DNA of 64,000 nt, from the NCBI RefSeq assembly GCF_000010805.1, contig NC_012522.1, positions 4,154,001-4,218,000 of the forward strand, read 5' to 3'. Under the pieces are notes generated by a model. The model made no database searches and had not been told where the DNA came from. It worked only from the letters and a program-made list of their open reading frames with translations. The position numbers and the translations under genes were made by a program. Source of the stretch: Rhodococcus opacus B4 (lineage in GTDB: Bacteria > Actinomycetota > Actinomycetes > Mycobacteriales > Mycobacteriaceae). Each line of letters begins with the position of its first letter. Position 1 is the first letter of the stretch. Shown in pieces: positions 8,507 to 18,100 of the stretch.

Positions 8507-10902
8507 TTGCGACACCCGAGTCCTTCACTCATGACGTCCACTCCGACGCCGCGAGCGGCGGGTACACCGTGTACTCGCTGCCGACCGCCGCACCGGGCAA
8601 GCGAGTCACCGGACGAGATCTGCCGCGCGCGGACGCCACGGCCAAGGTGACAGGCAGAGCGGTCTACAACACCGACATCGTGCGTCCGGGGATGCTGCAC
8701 GCGAAGGTGCTGCGTAGCCCGCACGCGCACGCTCGTCTCGTGTCCATCGACGCGAGCGCCGCCAGGGCGCTGGACGGCGTCACTGCGGTGCTGACCCGCA
8801 ATGAAACCGTCGGCCTGGCGTGCTACGGCACGATGGTCAAGGACCAGCCGGTAGTCGCGACGGACGCCGTCCGCTATGTCGGCGACATCGTTGCCGCCGT
8901 CGCCGCGGTTGACGAGAGCACCGCACTGGCAGCACTGGACCTCATCGAGGTCGAGTACGAGATCCTGCCCGCCGTATTCGACGTCGAGCAGGCCCTCGAT
9001 CCGTCGTCGCCGACAATTCACCCGGTCGAGCCACGCGGTGGCCTGCCCCCGTACCGCAACGGCGCGTCGGCGTCGTTGCGCAGTGGCCACAACGTCAGCT
9101 ACGAATTCCGGTACAGCACCGGTTCACCGGACGTGTGGGACGAGTGCGACCACATCTTCGAGGACACTTTCCGCTTCTCCCGGATGAACCACATGCATCT
9201 CGAACCGTTCGTCACCGTCGCGGAGGCAACCGACGACGAAATCGAGGTCTGGACCGCGACGCAGAGCCCGTTCAACCTCCGCCAGGAACTCGGGCACGTG
9301 TTCAACCTCCCGGAAAACCGGATCCGGGTACACGTGGCCCTCCTTGGCGGCGCGTTCGGCGCGAAGAACGGCCCGAAGGCCGACCCGGTCGCCATCCGGC
9401 TGTCCCAGCTCAGCGGCGGCCGACCGGTGCGATTCTGCATGAGCACCGAGGAGGGCTTCCTCACCGTGTCGCAGCACGCTGCGAAGCTGACCGTCAAGGC
9501 CGGCGTGAAGGCGGACGGCACGTTCGTCGCCCGCACATCGACGGTGCTCCTCGACAGCGGGGCCTACGCCGAACACAGTCCGGCGGTGGCGGAGAAGGCC
9601 GGTTATCGGATGCCGGGCGCGTACCGCTGGCAGCACATCGACACCGTCTGCAAGGCCGTCACCACGAACACGGTGCCCGCCGGCGCCATGCGCGGCTTCG
9701 GCGCCACACAGACCACGTGGGCCGGCGAACGTCAGGTCGACCTCATCGCACAGCGTCTCGGCATGGACCCGTACGAGCTGCGGTTGAAGAACCTCAAGAA
9801 GCTCGGTGAAGAGTTCGTGCCCGGGGACGCGGGAATCGACTCGGACCTCGCCGAAGGAATGCGTCTGGTCGCGGACGCCATCGGCTACCACACCAGGGAT
9901 CGCGGTGGTAACCGCGGCATGGGAGTGTGCGTCGGCCTCAAGGACAGCGGCGGCGGCAACAAGCCCGCGATGGCGCGGGTCAAGGTGACCGCCAATGGCG
10001 ACGTCTTCCTCAACTGCGCGCTCACCGAGATGGGCCAGGGCGGGCACTCGGCGATGTCCCAGATCGTGGCCGACGTCCTGCACACCAGCCGGGACCGCGT
10101 CGTGTACACCCGCATCGACACCGACCACACCCCCTTCGATCAGGGGACCAACGCCTCATCCGGTGTCGTGGTGATGGGGCAAGCCGTGCGCAACGCGGCG
10201 GAAAACCTGCGCAGACAAGTGCTCGAGTGGGCCGGTGAGCAGTTCGCACTCGACCCCGCCACCGCGGTGCTGGACGACTGGACGGTGCGCACCCCCGCGG
10301 GCGAGGTATATCCGCTCTTCGAACGGATCATGGAGTACTTCGGCCACACCGGTTTCGAGTTCTCGGCGGACGGCTACTACAAGGTCCGGAACGACGCTGA
10401 CGCGCCGTTGGCCGCCCGGTGCGTCTTCTACGAGATCGGTTGGGCTGCAGCGGAGGTCGAAGTCGACCCGGAGACCGGCAAGGTGACGGTGCTCCAGCTC
10501 GCGGTCAGCGGTGACGCGGGCAAGGTGATCAACAAGATCGGCTGCCGCGGGCAGGACGAAGGCGCCGCCGTTCTGGGACTCGCGCAGGCCCTGTTCGAGG
10601 AAATGCGGTACGAGAACGGCGAACTCCTCAACGCCGAGGCCCTGCTGTACCGCGTCCCGCTCGCGGAGGACATCCCCGAACGGTTCGTTTCGATCACCCA
10701 GGAGCAGGGACACGGCGCCGGCCCGTTCGGCGCAAAAGGCATGGGGGAGGGCGGCATGCTCCCCATCGCCCCGGCCATCGCTCAGGCCGTCGCCGACGCG
10801 GTCGGCGCCCAGCTCACCGAATTGCCGATGACCCCGGAGCGTGTCTTCCGTGCACTCTCGATCGGCGGCGTTTCCAGTCTCCTGCCGTTGTCGCACGCCT
10901 GA
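8503..10902 (+). CDS. Molybdenum hydroxylase large (Mo-cofactor) subunit, xanthine-dehydrogenase superfamily
   Basis: 799 residues from GTG 8503, which overlaps the small-subunit stop (GTGA). It carries AGAMRGFGATQ near the Mo site, GQGGHS for cofactor contact, and the catalytic base in GAKGMGEGG (Glu749). The CO-dehydrogenase active-site loop AYxCSFR is absent, so this is not a CO oxidiser. It hydroxylates a purine, an N-heteroaromatic acid or an aldehyde at an electron-poor carbon using water. The NicC-like monooxygenase 5 kb away makes a nicotinate-type ring acid attractive but unproven. Subunit order is FAD, FeS, Mo. Confidence 0.9.
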   Translation: MIATPESFTHDVHSDAASGGYTVYSLPTAAPGKRVTGRDLPRADATAKVTGRAVYNTDIVRPGMLHAKVLRSPHAHARLVSIDASAARALDGVTAVLTRNETVGLACYGTMVKDQPVVATDAVRYVGDIVAAVAAVDESTALAALDLIEVEYEILPAVFDVEQALDPSSPTIHPVEPRGGLPPYRNGASASLRSGHNVSYEFRYSTGSPDVWDECDHIFEDTFRFSRMNHMHLEPFVTVAEATDDEIEVWTATQSPFNLRQELGHVFNLPENRIRVHVALLGGAFGAKNGPKADPVAIRLSQLSGGRPVRFCMSTEEGFLTVSQHAAKLTVKAGVKADGTFVARTSTVLLDSGAYAEHSPAVAEKAGYRMPGAYRWQHIDTVCKAVTTNTVPAGAMRGFGATQTTWAGERQVDLIAQRLGMDPYELRLKNLKKLGEEFVPGDAGIDSDLAEGMRLVADAIGYHTRDRGGNRGMGVCVGLKDSGGGNKPAMARVKVTANGDVFLNCALTEMGQGGHSAMSQIVADVLHTSRDRVVYTRIDTDHTPFDQGTNASSGVVVMGQAVRNAAENLRRQVLEWAGEQFALDPATAVLDDWTVRTPAGEVYPLFERIMEYFGHTGFEFSADGYYKVRNDADAPLAARCVFYEIGWAAAEVEVDPETGKVTVLQLAVSGDAGKVINKIGCRGQDEGAAVLGLAQALFEEMRYENGELLNAEALLYRVPLAEDIPERFVSITQEQGHGAGPFGAKGMGEGGMLPIAPAIAQAVADAVGAQLTELPMTPERVFRALSIGGVSSLLPLSHA

Positions 10903-11046
10903 TTGCAACCGGACGTCGTTGGCACCGAGCAGGAGGGCGCCGACAAGGTTGTCGATGTCGATGACCTGCTCTTCCGAGAAGCCGATCGATGACCGGTCAC
11001 CCCCGAGCGCTCAGGTGTCGGCTGGTTACGGGTTGTTCGGTTCCCT

Positions 11047-12069
11047 CTAGAAGATGGCCCGTGGGATCAATCCGGTGGTTCGTCCATCCTGATCAAGGAC
11101 ATGTCCTGCCCTCTTGAAGGTGTGGAGGCTGATGAACCGGTCCGAAATGGTGATGGACGGAAGTTCTCGCGTGAGTGCAGCCGCGAAGGGCGCGATCTCG
11201 CTGATCGTCTGAAACCACATCGTGGCGACGATTGTCGAGGTTCCGGTAGTGGCGTTCGCAATTCGGCATTTTGGAATTCGGCTCAACAGGTTGCCGACCG
11301 TATCCAACTCGTTCGGCGCGGTCGTGATCATGAAAGTCGTCTCGACGACTGGTCCGACAAGTGCGTTTGCTCCCTCGCAGCGCAGGGCCACGCGTCCCCC
11401 GTCGATCAGCCTCTCGACGCGGCGTCGCGCGGTCGGTCCGGTCACATCGCATTGCTCGCCGAGTGTGGTCCATGCTTGACGCCCATCTTTCGCCAGAGCG
11501 CCGAGCAGAGAACGATCGAGATCGTCCAGGAATGGAATCGTTTTCCTGCGTGTGGGCGCTGCCTGGGGCAATTGGAGAAGATGGGCCTGTTCCAGGTCTA
11601 ACACCTGGACGCGCCACCGCGCGCTTTCTGTGTAGTTGGTGAGCACGACCGTCGTCGTCACCGACCTGATTCCTTCGATCACCTCGATGCGGTCGGTGAG
11701 CAGACGGGTGAGGTCGGCAATGCTGGACACGAACACGATCACATGGAAGTCCGACGTCCCGGATGTGCTCGATACCGTGTCGACTGCTGGTTCGGCAATC
11801 AGGGCTTCTACAACGTCATGCTTACTCTGTGGTCTGCAGGTGATCGCAAGCCATGCGGCACATCCGAATTGCAGGAAGGTCGGGCCCGGAGCCACCGCGA
11901 TCCATGCCGAGCCGCTCTCGGACAACAACTTCCATCTTCGGGCGAGTGTCTTCGGCGAGTACTGAAGTGCCTCTGCCAGGTCCGCCCAGTCAGCGCGGGG
12001 GTTGAGTTGCAGCGCGCCGATAATTGCAAGGTCCAGTTCTGCGGCAGCCTGAGACGTCATATTGGACAT
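11047..12069 (-). CDS. Lrp/AsnC-family regulator with duplicated domains
   Basis: 340 residues from ATG 12069 (ATG 12060 also possible), twice the usual 150-160. The first half has a winged-helix segment LDLAIIGALQLNPRADWADLA and a ligand-type domain. The second repeats the arrangement (LDRSLLGALAKDGRQAWTTL). This tandem form occurs in actinobacterial regulators of catabolic genes. It lies between the Mo-hydroxylase operon and the divergent transporter/dioxygenase pair and probably controls one or both. GC content is lower than in flanking operons, a sign of separate origin. An inverted repeat over its own start suggests autoregulation. Confidence 0.85.
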   Translation of the reverse strand: MSNMTSQAAAELDLAIIGALQLNPRADWADLAEALQYSPKTLARRWKLLSESGSAWIAVAPGPTFLQFGCAAWLAITCRPQSKHDVVEALIAEPAVDTVSSTSGTSDFHVIVFVSSIADLTRLLTDRIEVIEGIRSVTTTVVLTNYTESARWRVQVLDLEQAHLLQLPQAAPTRRKTIPFLDDLDRSLLGALAKDGRQAWTTLGEQCDVTGPTARRRVERLIDGGRVALRCEGANALVGPVVETTFMITTAPNELDTVGNLLSRIPKCRIANATTGTSTIVATMWFQTISEIAPFAAALTRELPSITISDRFISLHTFKRAGHVLDQDGRTTGLIPRAIF

Positions 12070-12744
12070 TATGGCCGCAAAAATTTTGGATATCGGCCAA
12101 AACCCCGGTCCGGTGAGGTGCGCCACTCAGAGTGGTTGAGCGCGAGTTGCGCAACCGGGACTCCCGGCCCACGAAGTCGAGGTCGATGCATGTGGACACA
12201 ATCAGCCAGGGGTGAGGAAGGTGCCGTCCCGCGGGCGGGTGGACAGCGGGCGGGCGTTGTGGCGCATAGTCGGGGCCCGCACCGATCCGGGCCGCTGCGG
12301 CGGGCCCGCCGCATGCTGGTGAGTGTCGCTGAGCGTGCTCCGCAAAATAATCCCTCGTGGATTTCTCTTGCTTTTCGCCCGCAAGTAAAAATTGTTAACT
12401 GTGCACACGGTCTGCTTATTCGTAGGAGCCGTGCGCGACTGATTTCGCCGAAATCTGTAGCGGGAGTTTCGGGCCGAGGAATCCATTTCTGCTCTTTTGC
12501 ATCTCTCGCTCGGTGCCGGGATTCTGCGGTCTCGCGGTTTGCGCATAACAGCAGGTTGAGGGCTCAATCTGGACAAGTGAGACCTTGCGCGCCGACTATC
12601 CTCAGCATTAAGATTTTGACCACTTAAGTAATTGGATCGCGTTGCTCGTTATTCAGAAACAGAGGCTCCCTAGAACGCCCTGATTCCCCACGCGGTTCAC
12701 GCGCCGCGTGATCGCATGTTCGCCAAATAGCCGGGAGGCACAAT
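12070..12744. other. Long AT-richer intergenic region between regulator and transporter
   Basis: 675 bp without a supported gene. The part from about 12330 to 12660 is clearly poorer in GC than the window average (runs such as AAGTAAAAATTGTTAACTG). It must hold the divergent promoters. Open frames crossing it have no ribosome site and no recognisable product. Confidence 0.6.
12084..12102. promoter_or_regulatory. Inverted repeat upstream of Lrp/AsnC gene
   Basis: TTTTGG at 12084-12089 and CCAAAA at 12097-12102, separated by 7 bp, start 15 bp upstream of the chosen start codon. AT-rich dyads of this spacing are usual for Lrp-family autoregulatory sites. Inference only. Confidence 0.45.
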
Positions 12745-14100
12745 ATGGGTGGTGCAGTCGCACGACCAGCGGGCGCAGGCTCGCCGAAGAAGGTCGCGCT
12801 AGCGAGCCTGATCGGCACAACCATCGAGTGGTACGACTTCTTCATCTACAGCACCGCAGCGGTGCTCGTCTTCAACCATCACTTCTTCCCCAGCTTCGAC
12901 CCGGCCATCGGAACGCTGCTGGCCTTCTCGACCTTCGCCGCCGGCTTCGTCGCCCGCCCGATCGGAGCCATCGTCTTCGGTCACTTCGGGGACAGGGTAG
13001 GCCGAAAATCGATGATGGTCGTCACCATCTTGATCATGGGTGTCGCCACCGTACTGATCGGCCTACTGCCGACCTATGCCACCATCGGCGCCTTCGCTCC
13101 GGTGCTGCTGGTGCTGCTCCGACTGACGCAAGGCTTCGCGCTCGGCGGCGAATGGGGGGGTGCTGCGCTCATGGCGACGGAGCATTCCCCCAATAGCCGA
13201 CGTGGTTTCTTCGGCAGCTGGCCGCAGGCCGGGGTGGCGGTCGGACTGATCCTGGCGATGACCGTGTACCTACCCCTCGACGCAATGGCCGATGATCACT
13301 TCATGGCCTGGGGGTGGCGTGTTCCGTTCCTACTCAGTGCGGTACTGGTGATCACCGGGCTGATCATCCGGGTACAGGTAGCGGAGAGTCCGGAGTTCGA
13401 CCGGGTCAAGGATGTGCACGCGGTCGTGCGCCTGCCGATCATCGAAGTTCTTCGCACACATCCGAAGCAGGTGCTCCTGGTCGCCGGCGCCAGCCTGTCG
13501 CCGGGCATCTTCTTCTACCTCCTGACGGTGTACAACTTCGTCTACACGCAAGAGGCGGGCGGCCTGAGTCAAAGCGCCATGCTGATTCTGGTGATCGTCA
13601 CGTCCGCGGTCGGATTCGTGGTCACCCCGATCGCAGGTGCGCTCTCCGACAGGTTCGGCCGGCAACGGCTCTTCCTGCTGGGCCTTGCCCTCATCGGTTT
13701 TCTCGCCTTCCCGCTCTACTGGGCGCTCGACTCGGGCTCGTACGGCTTCATCGCCGCCTGCTACGTCGCCGCGACCATCGCCGTATACATTCCCTGGGCG
13801 CTGCAGCCGGCATACTTCTCCGAGGCGTTCGACGCACGAGTTCGCTACAGTGGGCTGTCGTTGGCCACGACCCTCGGCAATCTCTTGGGCAGCGCTATCG
13901 CGCCTCTCATTGCCGGCACACTACTCAGCGCAACTCATGCGTCCATCTCCATTTCCCTGTATGTCTTCGTCACCGCAGCAATGTCGTTCGTCTGCGTACT
14001 GGTGCTCGGACGGACGAACCGGAAAAAAGACAGGCAAGCCGATAGTGGAATCGGCATCGATAACGCGAGCGGGCTCCGCACTCCCACCTACTCGGAGTGA
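12745..14100 (+). CDS. MFS transporter, metabolite:H+ symporter (MHS/ShiA) type
   Basis: 451 residues with about 12 hydrophobic segments. The MHS signature is near the N terminus (IGTTIEWYDFFIYSTAAVLV), followed by the loop motif GHFGDRVGRKSMMV after helix 2 and its repeat GALSDRFGRQRLF after helix 8. GGGAGG lies 8 bp before the ATG. MHS proteins carry small carboxylates, shikimate, betaine or aromatic acids with protons. The dioxygenase gene follows on the same strand after 79 bp, so both are likely co-expressed for uptake and oxidation of one substrate. Confidence 0.88.
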   Translation: MGGAVARPAGAGSPKKVALASLIGTTIEWYDFFIYSTAAVLVFNHHFFPSFDPAIGTLLAFSTFAAGFVARPIGAIVFGHFGDRVGRKSMMVVTILIMGVATVLIGLLPTYATIGAFAPVLLVLLRLTQGFALGGEWGGAALMATEHSPNSRRGFFGSWPQAGVAVGLILAMTVYLPLDAMADDHFMAWGWRVPFLLSAVLVITGLIIRVQVAESPEFDRVKDVHAVVRLPIIEVLRTHPKQVLLVAGASLSPGIFFYLLTVYNFVYTQEAGGLSQSAMLILVIVTSAVGFVVTPIAGALSDRFGRQRLFLLGLALIGFLAFPLYWALDSGSYGFIAACYVAATIAVYIPWALQPAYFSEAFDARVRYSGLSLATTLGNLLGSAIAPLIAGTLLSATHASISISLYVFVTAAMSFVCVLVLGRTNRKKDRQADSGIGIDNASGLRTPTYSE

Positions 14101-14179
14101 TGCCCCGCATGCAGGTGCCCCCATGGCGCAGAATGCGCCCACGCCAGCAGCAGATCACACGCTGAAAGAAGGACAAACT

Positions 14180-15034
14180 GTGAGCAGCAACGAATGCCGC
14201 TACGAAACATTCACCCTCGAACGCGCAACACCGACCATCGGGGCGTTCATCCACGGCCTGGATCTTCGCGACGAGATCACACCGCAGTGCCAGACTGAAC
14301 TCCGCACAGCCTTCCTGCAACACGAGGTCCTGTTTCTCCGCGATCAGCACCTCGGGCCAGAAGATCAGCTCCGATTCGCGAAGGTGTTCGGCGACCCCCA
14401 GGAAGTAAGTGCATTCTTTCCCTCCCTTCCGGGGAACCCGTTCATCGAGGTGCTCGAATCTCGCGGTCGCGCAGCCGGAACCGACGTCTGGCACTCCGAT
14501 CTGACGTGGCAGGCGACCCCGAATTCCGCGACCTGCCTTCACGCCCAGGACATCCCGCCGTGCGGCGGTGACACCCTGTGGTCCAGCATGACGGCCGCGT
14601 ATGACGCGTTACCGGAGACGATGAAGAATCTCATCGACGGGCTCGAAGCCGTGCACGATTGGGAAAAGGAACTGACCGGTGTTGTCCGCCAAGGGGATGA
14701 CGGGGAAGCGCGGTACGAGGAGACACGCCGGAAGTATCCTCCGATGACGCACCCCGTCGTGCGCAAGCATCCGGAAACCGGTCGCCGACTCGTCTACGTG
14801 AACGAGTTGTTCACCTCACGCATCTCCGGGGTTCCGCCGCAGCTGAGCGACTCGCTACGAAACATGCTCACCGGCCTCGCCAAGACCCCGGAGTATCAGG
14901 TCCGATTCCGGTGGGAACCGAACTCCCTGGTGATCTGGGACAACCGGTCGACACAACACTACGCGGTCGGCGACTATCACCCGCACTACCGGCGCATGCA
15001 CCGCGTCACCCTCAGCGGCGACCGCCCGGCCTGA
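14180..15034 (+). CDS. TauD/TfdA-family Fe(II)/2-oxoglutarate dioxygenase
   Basis: 284 residues from GTG 14180, chosen because AAGGA ends 6 bp upstream; longer in-frame starts lie inside or beside the transporter end. Iron ligands are H and D of VWHSDLTW and the distal His in RRMHRVTLSGD; the Arg pair there binds 2-oxoglutarate. GGDTLWSSMTAAYDALP is typical of the TauD/AtsK/TfdA group. It would hydroxylate a sulfonate, sulfate ester, aryloxyacid or other carboxylate next to a leaving group. A strong hairpin follows the stop. Confidence 0.88.
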   Translation: MSSNECRYETFTLERATPTIGAFIHGLDLRDEITPQCQTELRTAFLQHEVLFLRDQHLGPEDQLRFAKVFGDPQEVSAFFPSLPGNPFIEVLESRGRAAGTDVWHSDLTWQATPNSATCLHAQDIPPCGGDTLWSSMTAAYDALPETMKNLIDGLEAVHDWEKELTGVVRQGDDGEARYEETRRKYPPMTHPVVRKHPETGRRLVYVNELFTSRISGVPPQLSDSLRNMLTGLAKTPEYQVRFRWEPNSLVIWDNRSTQHYAVGDYHPHYRRMHRVTLSGDRPA

Positions 15035-15048
15035 CACTCGGTGCGGCG

Positions 15049-15080
15049 TGCTGGGCGACCAGATCGCCGGTCGCCCAGCA
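15049..15080 (+). terminator. Hairpin terminator after the dioxygenase gene
   Basis: A perfect 12-bp stem (TGCTGGGCGACC at 15049-15060 with its complement at 15069-15080) encloses an 8-nt loop, 14 bp after the stop. No long U-run follows, as is common in actinobacteria. It separates this operon from the converging kinase gene. Confidence 0.7.
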
Positions 15081-15163
15081 GCGCTCATTCCCGCCTCGTG
15101 TCGTTCCCTCTACTGCACATGTCCACGGGCGCAGTGGAATAGAGGGCCACCGGCCCGCATGTG

Positions 15164-18100
15164 TCATGGTTGCCGACCCTGTTCGACGATCCAGGCGGCG
15201 ATCTGCGCGCGGGAGGTGAAACCGAGTTTGGTCAGTACATGCTCCACGTGGCCTTGCGCGGTGCGAGGCGATATCACCAGTCGTGCGGCGATCGCCCTGT
15301 TGGTCAGGCCCTCGGCGATCAGCTCGGCGACCTGCCGTTCACGTTTGGTCAGTTTCACCAACGAATCCCCCGTCGCGTCCGGGAGTCTCTCGCCGAGGGC
15401 ATAGGCGATGGCGGCGTGAAAGCCAAGGCGCCGTCCCTCGCGACGCGCCGATTCGACGGAGCTCTTACCGAGCGCCTGATAGGCACTCTGCTCGGACTCT
15501 TCACGGGCGACGAGAAGATGGGGGAAACCCACGGTGGGGCTGCCCGCGGTGCGCCCGAGCTCGTCGGCGGCGGCCATCAGGACGACCGCGCGTTTGGCGT
15601 CGCCCGTATCGGCGGCGATCGAGCCCAGTGTCTCGAGGCACGCGACCGCGGTGCGCGGGGTGTTCACCTGCCGGGTCAGCTCCAGCGACTGCTCGAGCAG
15701 CTGAACTGCTTGCTCGGTATCACCGTGGCGCCACACCCCGTCGCCCATGGCCCACAGCGCAAACGACTGATACATCGATTCACCCTGCGCCCGCGTGATC
15801 GCGAGGATCTGTTCGTAACAGTCCATTGCCCGCCGGGAGTGACCGAGTTGTTCGTGGGCCATCCCCAGCCGGTGCAGAACCCCCACGTGTGAAGCGTCGT
15901 CCCGGTTGCCGAAGAAGGCGCGAGCGCTGTCGAGCCGCGAACAGGCGCGCACTGGATCACCGCTGAAGAGGGCAAGGAGGCCGTCCGCGTACGCGATGTA
16001 CGCGTGGCTCATCGCGTCGGTCGTCTGCTCGGCCAGCCTGCTGCCCTCCTCCACCAGCGCTGCCCCCGCGGAGAGGTCGCCCTGCAATTCGGCCAGGACG
16101 CTGCCCGCGTACAACGCCTTGATTCGGTCCACGGTCGACTCCGCCGGGAGGCCGGCAAGGACGCGCCCCAACCAGTACCGCCCCTCGCTGAGCAAGCTGC
16201 GAGACAGCCAGAAGGGAAGCAGGCTGGCCCCGATGCGCAGTCCGAGGTCGGGACTGTCGGACACGCAGAACTCCATTGCCTCCCGCAGATTGGCTTGTTC
16301 TCGCTCGAGGCGTGCGATCCATTCCAGTTGGCGGGAGCTGATCCACTCGGCTTCCGCCTCGGCGGTCAACTGCTGATACCAGTCCCGGTGCCGTCGACGC
16401 AGTTCCGCAGATTCCCCGGTGGTGCCGAGCTTTTCACGACCGTACTCGCGCAGCGTCTCGAGCAGTCGAAAGCACACGGCCGATCCGGATTCCATCCGGA
16501 TCACGACTGATTTGTCCACCAGGGAGCTCAGGACATCGAGCAGCTCCGACGATGCCGGTCCCGTACCACAGACCTGTTCCACCGCATCGAGTTCACAGCT
16601 ACCGGCGAACACCGACAGCCGGGACCACAGCTGTTGCTCCTGCGGAGTGCACAGCTCGTAGCTCCAATCGATACACAGTCGAAGGGTCTGCTGACGCGAC
16701 GGTGCGCCTCGGCTACCGCGAGTCAGCAGCCTGTAACGGTCGGTCAGCCGGGCAAGGATCTGCTCGGGCGACATTGCCCGCAACCGTGTCGCCGCCAATT
16801 CGATCGGCAGCGGCAATCCGTCCAGCCGATGGCAGATCCCGGCCACTGCGCGGGCGTTGTCCTCGGTGAGCTCGAATCCGGGCACCGCTGCGGCTGCGCG
16901 CTCGGCGAACAAGGTCACCGCGTCGTAGCTGGGCAGCCCATGCAGGGAGGGTGCTCGGTCGGGGTCGGGGACACCGAGCGGAGGAACCCGCAGCGTGGAT
17001 TCCCCGCCGATGTCGAGGGACTCGCGGCTGGTGGCGAGAATCCGCAATCCCGGACATGTCTGCAGCAGCGTCTCGGCCAGACCGGCCACCCCAGCGACGA
17101 TGTGCTCGCAGTTGTCGAGCAACAGAAGGAGTTCTCGCGACATCAGAAACTCCGTCAGCACCTCGATCAGTGGCCTGGCCGAGTGATCGCCCAACCCGAG
17201 GGAGGCGGCGACCATGTCGACGAGTAACAATTCGTCGCGCAGCTCGCCCAGCTCCACAAGCCACACTCCGTCTGCGTAATCTCGGCGCGTGGTGGTTGCG
17301 ACCCGCAGCGCGAGACGGGTTTTGCCGACGCCGCCGATCCCGGTGAGTGTCACCAACCGGGACCTCGACAACAAGTTCTTGACTTCGGTTACCTCGTTTC
17401 GGCGGCCGACGAAGCTGGTCAGTTCCAGGCGAATGTTCGTCTTGGCGTCCCCTACGGTGTGGGCCGTCGTCAGGCGCTGCAGGACAGGGATTGGCAGTTT
17501 CCGCGGCGAGGACCTCGCGTCGCCGTGCAAGGCCATGTCGTCGACGGCGAACCCCTCGTGCAGCTGGATCGCACGGAGGTCGTCGCCGAGCTGGACGGCG
17601 GACGGGCGGTCGTGCGGATTCGCCGACATCGCCCGCTCGATCGTGTGCGCCACCCTGTCGGGGATTCCCTGCTCACGAAGATTCGGCACCGGCTGTGTCG
17701 TGATCCTCAGGAACTGGGCCACCAGTTGCTCATCGCTACGCCGTTCGAACGCGGCGTGGCCGGTGAGAGCGCAGAACAGCGTGGCCCCGAGGCCGTAGAT
17801 ATCCGCACTGTCGGTCGGCGGATCGCCCGCGAGCACCTCGGGCGCGGTAAATGCCGGCGACCCGGTCACCGTGCCGGTGGCCGTCTCGAATCCGCCGGAG
17901 ACATGTGCGATACCGAAGTCGGCCAGCGCGGGTTCACCGTAGTCGGAGAGCAAGATGTTCGCCGGCTTCACGTCGCGATGCAGGATGCCGAGAGTGTGCG
18001 CGGTTTCCACCGCGCCGGCCAGCTTTACTCCGAGCCGCAGAACGTCGCCCACCGGTAGGGGACCGTGGTCGCGGATCCGCGCTTGCAAGGAGTCCTGCGG

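Noticed and set aside
11743-12627. 294-codon + strand frame across the Lrp gene and intergenic region
   Set aside because: Antisense to the Lrp/AsnC coding region and unlike any protein; the regulator frame has clear domains.
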